Positions 61,158 through 64,000 of a stretch of DNA of 64,000 bases are shown here, one piece after another. A program made the position numbers and the translations under genes. A model generated the notes under the pieces. It saw nothing but the letters and a program-made list of their open reading frames with translations, ran no database searches and was not told the origin of the DNA. The stretch is from Chryseobacterium jejuense (lineage in GTDB: Bacteria > Bacteroidota > Bacteroidia > Flavobacteriales > Weeksellaceae): contig NZ_JAGIPR010000014.1 in the NCBI RefSeq assembly GCF_017877355.1, positions 62,001 through 126,000 of the forward strand, written 5' to 3'. The stretch's first letter is position 1. Each line of letters begins with the position of its first letter.

Positions 61158-62357
61158 ATGAAAAAACAACTACTTACGATTATTTCTCTAAGCATTTTAG
61201 GAATTATTTTTGTGCAGGCACAAATAAGTACTCCTAATGGAGTGGTAGGCTCTACCATAAATTCTACTACAGGCAACGTGGGAATTGGAACCAATAATCC
61301 ATCACATTTACTTACCGCAGAGGGAAATGGGCAATTTGATTCCAATACCAGTACTAATACACCCAATCCTTTAAATGTTTCACTGGGCGGAACATATAGA
61401 AGTAATATTCCAGGATCAAATAGTAATTTAAAATTGGATTTATACTTTAATAAATTCAACAATCGATCAGGCTTTGGAGTAAGTGATGGTTTAGTAGAAT
61501 ATCAAGCTACAACAAGAGCAGGACGTGCATTTTTTGTAAATGATGGCACCATAGTAATGGATATAATATCAAATGGAAATATAGGGATAGGTACCTCAGC
61601 ACCAGAAGCTATACAAATGCCAGGTATTCCTGCGGGAGGACTTCTTTGGCTAAAGGGTAAAAACAATAATCCTGAAAATCAGTATATCAATTTCCGTAAT
61701 CCGGCAGTATATGATAATGATATTTCTGGAATGTCATGGCGGCCACCAGATGTTCTGTTTGGCCGTTACAAGAATGAAATACTTTGGTCATTTAAAGAAA
61801 CTCATGGCTCCCAATTGGGAGAGGCTATAGTACGTGCTTATATTGGTGATGTACAAGGATATCAGTACTTTAATAAATTTGTTATTGCTCCTGACAAAGG
61901 AAATGTTGGGATAGGTACTTCAAATCCCTCTTCTAAATTGGAAATAACCAGTGGAGTAACTAATGACTGTGGATTAAATCTTACCTCCGCTTCCACTACA
62001 ACACCCAACACCAAACTTCTCAGCGTTGATGCTCAAGGCAAAGTCATATTAACCGAAGGTTCAGAAGGTAGTTTAGGAAACAGCTGGAACCTTACCGGGA
62101 ATATCGCAACTGATCCTGCGGCTAACTTTATTGGAACAACGGACAACCAGCCTTTTGTTTTCAAAACAAATAACGATGAAAGGATGAGAATCACAGCTGA
62201 CGGGAAGCTGGGACTAGGAACCTCTAATTTTTCTTGTACAGAGTGCTCTAAATATAAACTTTTTGTAAAAGATGGTATCAGTGCTGAAAAAGTAAAAGTA
62301 GACATAACCTCAGCTAATGGTTGGACAGACTATGTTTTCAAAAAAACTATCAATTAA
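61158..62357 (+). CDS. Secreted 'IGTTD'-type surface protein, prematurely stopped by a frameshift
   Basis: 399 residues. A signal peptide (MKKQLLTIISLSILGIIFVQ, then AQIS) is followed by beta-rich repeats (NVGIGTNNPSHLL, NIGIGTSAPEA, NVGIGTSNPSSKLEI) and an SLGNSWNLTGNIATD...FIGTTDNQPF segment shared with the next gene. The frame stops after YVFKKTIN. In the intact paralog the same place continues YVFKKGYQLMPLSEVEKH. Inserting one base at the A7 run 62340-62346 would restore the C-terminal helical domain, which lies in the next frame at 62357-62593. This may be mutation, phase variation or slippage. Confidence 0.8.
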   Translation: MKKQLLTIISLSILGIIFVQAQISTPNGVVGSTINSTTGNVGIGTNNPSHLLTAEGNGQFDSNTSTNTPNPLNVSLGGTYRSNIPGSNSNLKLDLYFNKFNNRSGFGVSDGLVEYQATTRAGRAFFVNDGTIVMDIISNGNIGIGTSAPEAIQMPGIPAGGLLWLKGKNNNPENQYINFRNPAVYDNDISGMSWRPPDVLFGRYKNEILWSFKETHGSQLGEAIVRAYIGDVQGYQYFNKFVIAPDKGNVGIGTSNPSSKLEITSGVTNDCGLNLTSASTTTPNTKLLSVDAQGKVILTEGSEGSLGNSWNLTGNIATDPAANFIGTTDNQPFVFKTNNDERMRITADGKLGLGTSNFSCTECSKYKLFVKDGISAEKVKVDITSANGWTDYVFKKTIN

Positions 62358-62593
62358 TGCCTTTATCAGAAGTCGAAAAGTATATTCAGGATAAAAGATA
62401 TCTGCCTAGCATTCCTTCTGCTGCTGAGGTAGTAAAAAATGGATTGGATCTTGGGGAAATGAATTCCAAATTATTAGAAAAAATTGAAGAATTGACCTTG
62501 TATCAAATTCAAATGAGTAAGGATATTAAAGAACTTCAGGAAGAGAATAAGATATTAAAGGTACAAAATGATAAAAATAAAAAAATAATCTAA
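62345..62593 (+). pseudogene. Displaced C-terminal domain of the preceding surface protein
   Basis: In the -1 frame the sequence continues NYQLMPLSEVEKYIQDKRYL, then SIPSAAEVVKNGLDLGEMNS, KLLEKIEELTLY and a coiled coil. It is collinear and about 75% alike with the end of the next gene. This domain is the family's usual C-terminal trimerisation/chaperone-like helix. It has no start codon of its own with a good leader. Confidence 0.7.
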
Positions 62594-62606
62594 AAAACTT
62601 ATTATT

Positions 62607-63836
62607 ATGAAAAAGTGTTTATTCTCATTATCCATTTTAGCGTATGTTCTAAGCTATTCGCAAACCCAGACATGGAATACAACAGGGAATGCAGGGACTA
62701 ATTCTGCTACTGATTTTATAGGAACAACAGATGATCAACCTTTGGTTTTTAAAACGAACGGTGTTGAAAAAATAAAGTTATCACCTAGCGGAAGACTTGT
62801 ATTCTATAATACGAACTCACAAACCTGGAATTACAACTTATATATAGGAGGTGGAAATGAAAATCCCTCCGAAAGTCCTGTCATGAACTATGCCAATGTA
62901 GCAGTAGGTTTGGGATCTATGATTTCAAATACTACCGGAAGTTCCAATACGGCATTAGGGTATAATACAATGACCAACAATACTAAAGGAAGTATAAATA
63001 CAGCCTTAGGAATTAATGCTATGCAATCTGCTGTTGATGGAAATAATAATGTTGCCGTTGGAGTAAATACTTTAGGAGGGATGATCACTGGTGATTATAA
63101 TACAGCGGTTGGTAATTCGGCTCTCCGTTCTTGGGGAAGTGTAGCTTCTCTTGCTTTAACGAAAAATACAGCAATAGGTTCCACTGCATTAATGAGATTG
63201 AATAACGGGGGTTATAATACTGTAGTAGGACAGGATTCTTTTGTAAATACCTATATAGGAAGCAATAATATTGCATTGGGTTCCAATAACGCACGCGATG
63301 CCAATAATGCCACAGGAAATATTTATATAGGAAATAATATTATTCCATTCAACACTCAACCTACCAATGAATTGAATATCGGAAACTGGATTATCGGAAA
63401 CAATGGTATCATCGGAATTGGGCAGTTTTCTTATCGGCTTCCTGCTGATGGAGTTGGTCCGGACGGACAAAAATACAAGCTGTTTGTAAGAGACGGGATT
63501 AAAACTGAAAAAGTGAAAGTAGATATCGCTTCGGCTAATGGCTGGGCAGACTATGTATTCAAAAAAGGTTACCAATTGATGCCACTGTCTGAAGTGGAAA
63601 AGCATATTCAGGATAAAGGGCATCTGCCCAACATTCCATCGGCGGATGAAGTTGTGAAAAATGGAATAGACCTTGGAGCAATGGATGCCAAGTTATTAGG
63701 AAAAATTGAAGAACTGACTTTATATTCTATCGAACAGGATAAAAAACTCCAAGCGGAAGAGGAAAAAAATAAAAAGCAACAGATACTGATAGAGCGTTTG
63801 ATCCACCGAATAGAACTCCTGGAGAACAAAAAATAA
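62607..63836 (+). CDS. Secreted surface protein with YadA-head-like repeats
   Basis: 409 residues. Signal peptide (KCLFSLSILAYVLSYSQ). A FIGTTDDQPLVFKTNG segment is followed at about 100-245 by at least six degenerate 'NTAxGxxA' repeats (SNTALGYNTM, NTALGINAM, NNVAVGVNTL, YNTAVGNSAL, KNTAIGSTAL, SNNIALGSNN), the pattern of YadA-type left-handed beta-roll heads. A C-terminal PLSEVEKHIQDKGHLPNIPS helix and coiled coil (about 320-409) should trimerise it. No C-terminal anchor or sorting domain was found, so its retention is unclear. Adhesin-like function is inference. Confidence 0.82.
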   Translation: MKKCLFSLSILAYVLSYSQTQTWNTTGNAGTNSATDFIGTTDDQPLVFKTNGVEKIKLSPSGRLVFYNTNSQTWNYNLYIGGGNENPSESPVMNYANVAVGLGSMISNTTGSSNTALGYNTMTNNTKGSINTALGINAMQSAVDGNNNVAVGVNTLGGMITGDYNTAVGNSALRSWGSVASLALTKNTAIGSTALMRLNNGGYNTVVGQDSFVNTYIGSNNIALGSNNARDANNATGNIYIGNNIIPFNTQPTNELNIGNWIIGNNGIIGIGQFSYRLPADGVGPDGQKYKLFVRDGIKTEKVKVDIASANGWADYVFKKGYQLMPLSEVEKHIQDKGHLPNIPSADEVVKNGIDLGAMDAKLLGKIEELTLYSIEQDKKLQAEEEKNKKQQILIERLIHRIELLENKK

Positions 63837-63858
63837 ATCAACTATTTAAACAATATAC

Positions 63859-63999
63859 TTGAACAAGAGTAATGGCAATATTATTCAAAGAAGTTTAGCG
63901 CTAGATGATCAGATTATTAATCAAAATGAAATCATTGATAAACTTCAGAAACGTATAGAAAAACCGGAACATGATGATCATAAAAATTTTAAAATATGA
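63859..63999 (+). pseudogene. Remnant C-terminal coiled coil of a further paralog
   Basis: A 46-codon frame from a TTG reads SNGNIIQRSLALDDQIINQN, EIIDKLQKRIEK, ending HDDHKNFKI. It resembles the tails of the two genes before it, with no ATG or signal peptide. It probably is what remains of a third tandem copy, unless it belongs to a gene extending past the window, which its stop codon at 63997 argues against. Confidence 0.45.
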
Positions 64000-64000
64000 A

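Noticed and set aside
1..64000. tRNA, rRNA, CRISPR array, integrase, complete insertion sequence
   Set aside because: Looked for on both strands; no cloverleaf-like or conserved RNA sequence, no repeat-spacer pattern and no transposase or integrase gene was recognised.

Overview
The window looks like a chromosomal segment of a low-GC flavobacterium of the Weeksellaceae, most probably Chryseobacterium or a close relative. This is inferred from several things. The protein families are typical of that group: CzcA-type RND pump, HxlR, AraC and MocR regulators, TonB receptor with a carboxypeptidase-regulatory-like N-terminus, and 'IGTTD' surface proteins. Many upstream regions carry the Bacteroidetes sigma-A promoter (TAnnTTTG at -7, sometimes a TTG-like element about 19 bp upstream). 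AT-rich intergenic gaps hold imperfect palindromic repeats of a kind common in these genomes. No rRNA, tRNA, CRISPR array, complete insertion sequence or prophage was seen.

Layout. 1-11 kb: regulator-plus-target modules (MocR/EamA exporter; AraC/secreted flavodoxin-RidA fusion; MocR/cupin/DapA-like aldolase; AraC/nitrilase/MFS exporter). 11-13.2 kb: a patch of small uncharacterised genes. 13.2-19.8 kb: the ligase-associated DNA repair cluster (MBL-fold exonuclease, ATP-dependent ligase, Lhr-type helicase, PdeM phosphoesterase) with gpmA lying inside it. 20-23 kb: a PRISE-type SDR, a Crp/Fnr regulator, a PPC/DUF296 protein and a chloramphenicol-acetyltransferase-like enzyme. 23.2-28.2 kb: a tightly overlapping three-gene operon (TerB-domain protein, P-loop ATPase, DEAD/DEAH helicase) that matches the Shango anti-phage system. 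28.2-38.6 kb: metabolic and efflux modules (MBL hydrolase, Nudix-like regulator/MFS, HxlR/esterase/MFS, DsbA-like, nucleosidase, GNAT, Crp/Fnr, secreted esterase). 38.7-42.7 kb: an iron-uptake operon (small ORFs, TonB siderophore receptor, PepSY reductase) behind a recognisable promoter with an overlapping palindrome.

42.8-49.4 kb: biotin synthesis (bioF, bioD, bioB, bioA). It is headed by a ferritin-like putative diiron protein that overlaps bioF and is divergent from a MocR regulator. This arrangement suggests an uncharacterised step or regulator in flavobacterial biotin synthesis. 49.4-53.5 kb: gene remnants, an MFS/AraC divergent pair with a perfect 16-bp operator-like palindrome, an orphan promoter-terminator unit that may encode a small RNA, a decayed MATE pump and a Crp/Fnr regulator. 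53.6-59.8 kb: a heavy-metal efflux operon in which the RND pump and its TolC-like outer-membrane partner are one 1445-residue polypeptide, followed by the lipoprotein adaptor. 59.9-64 kb: a membrane-tethered AraC regulator without the usual TPR domain, and tandem secreted proteins, one with YadA-head-like repeats and one frameshifted at an A7 run.

The main theme is export and stress handling under many local one-component regulators: three MocR, four AraC, three Crp/Fnr, one HxlR and one Nudix-type. The most notable loci are the Shango-like defence operon, the MocR/diiron/bio cluster, the pump-channel fusion and the orphan small-RNA candidate.
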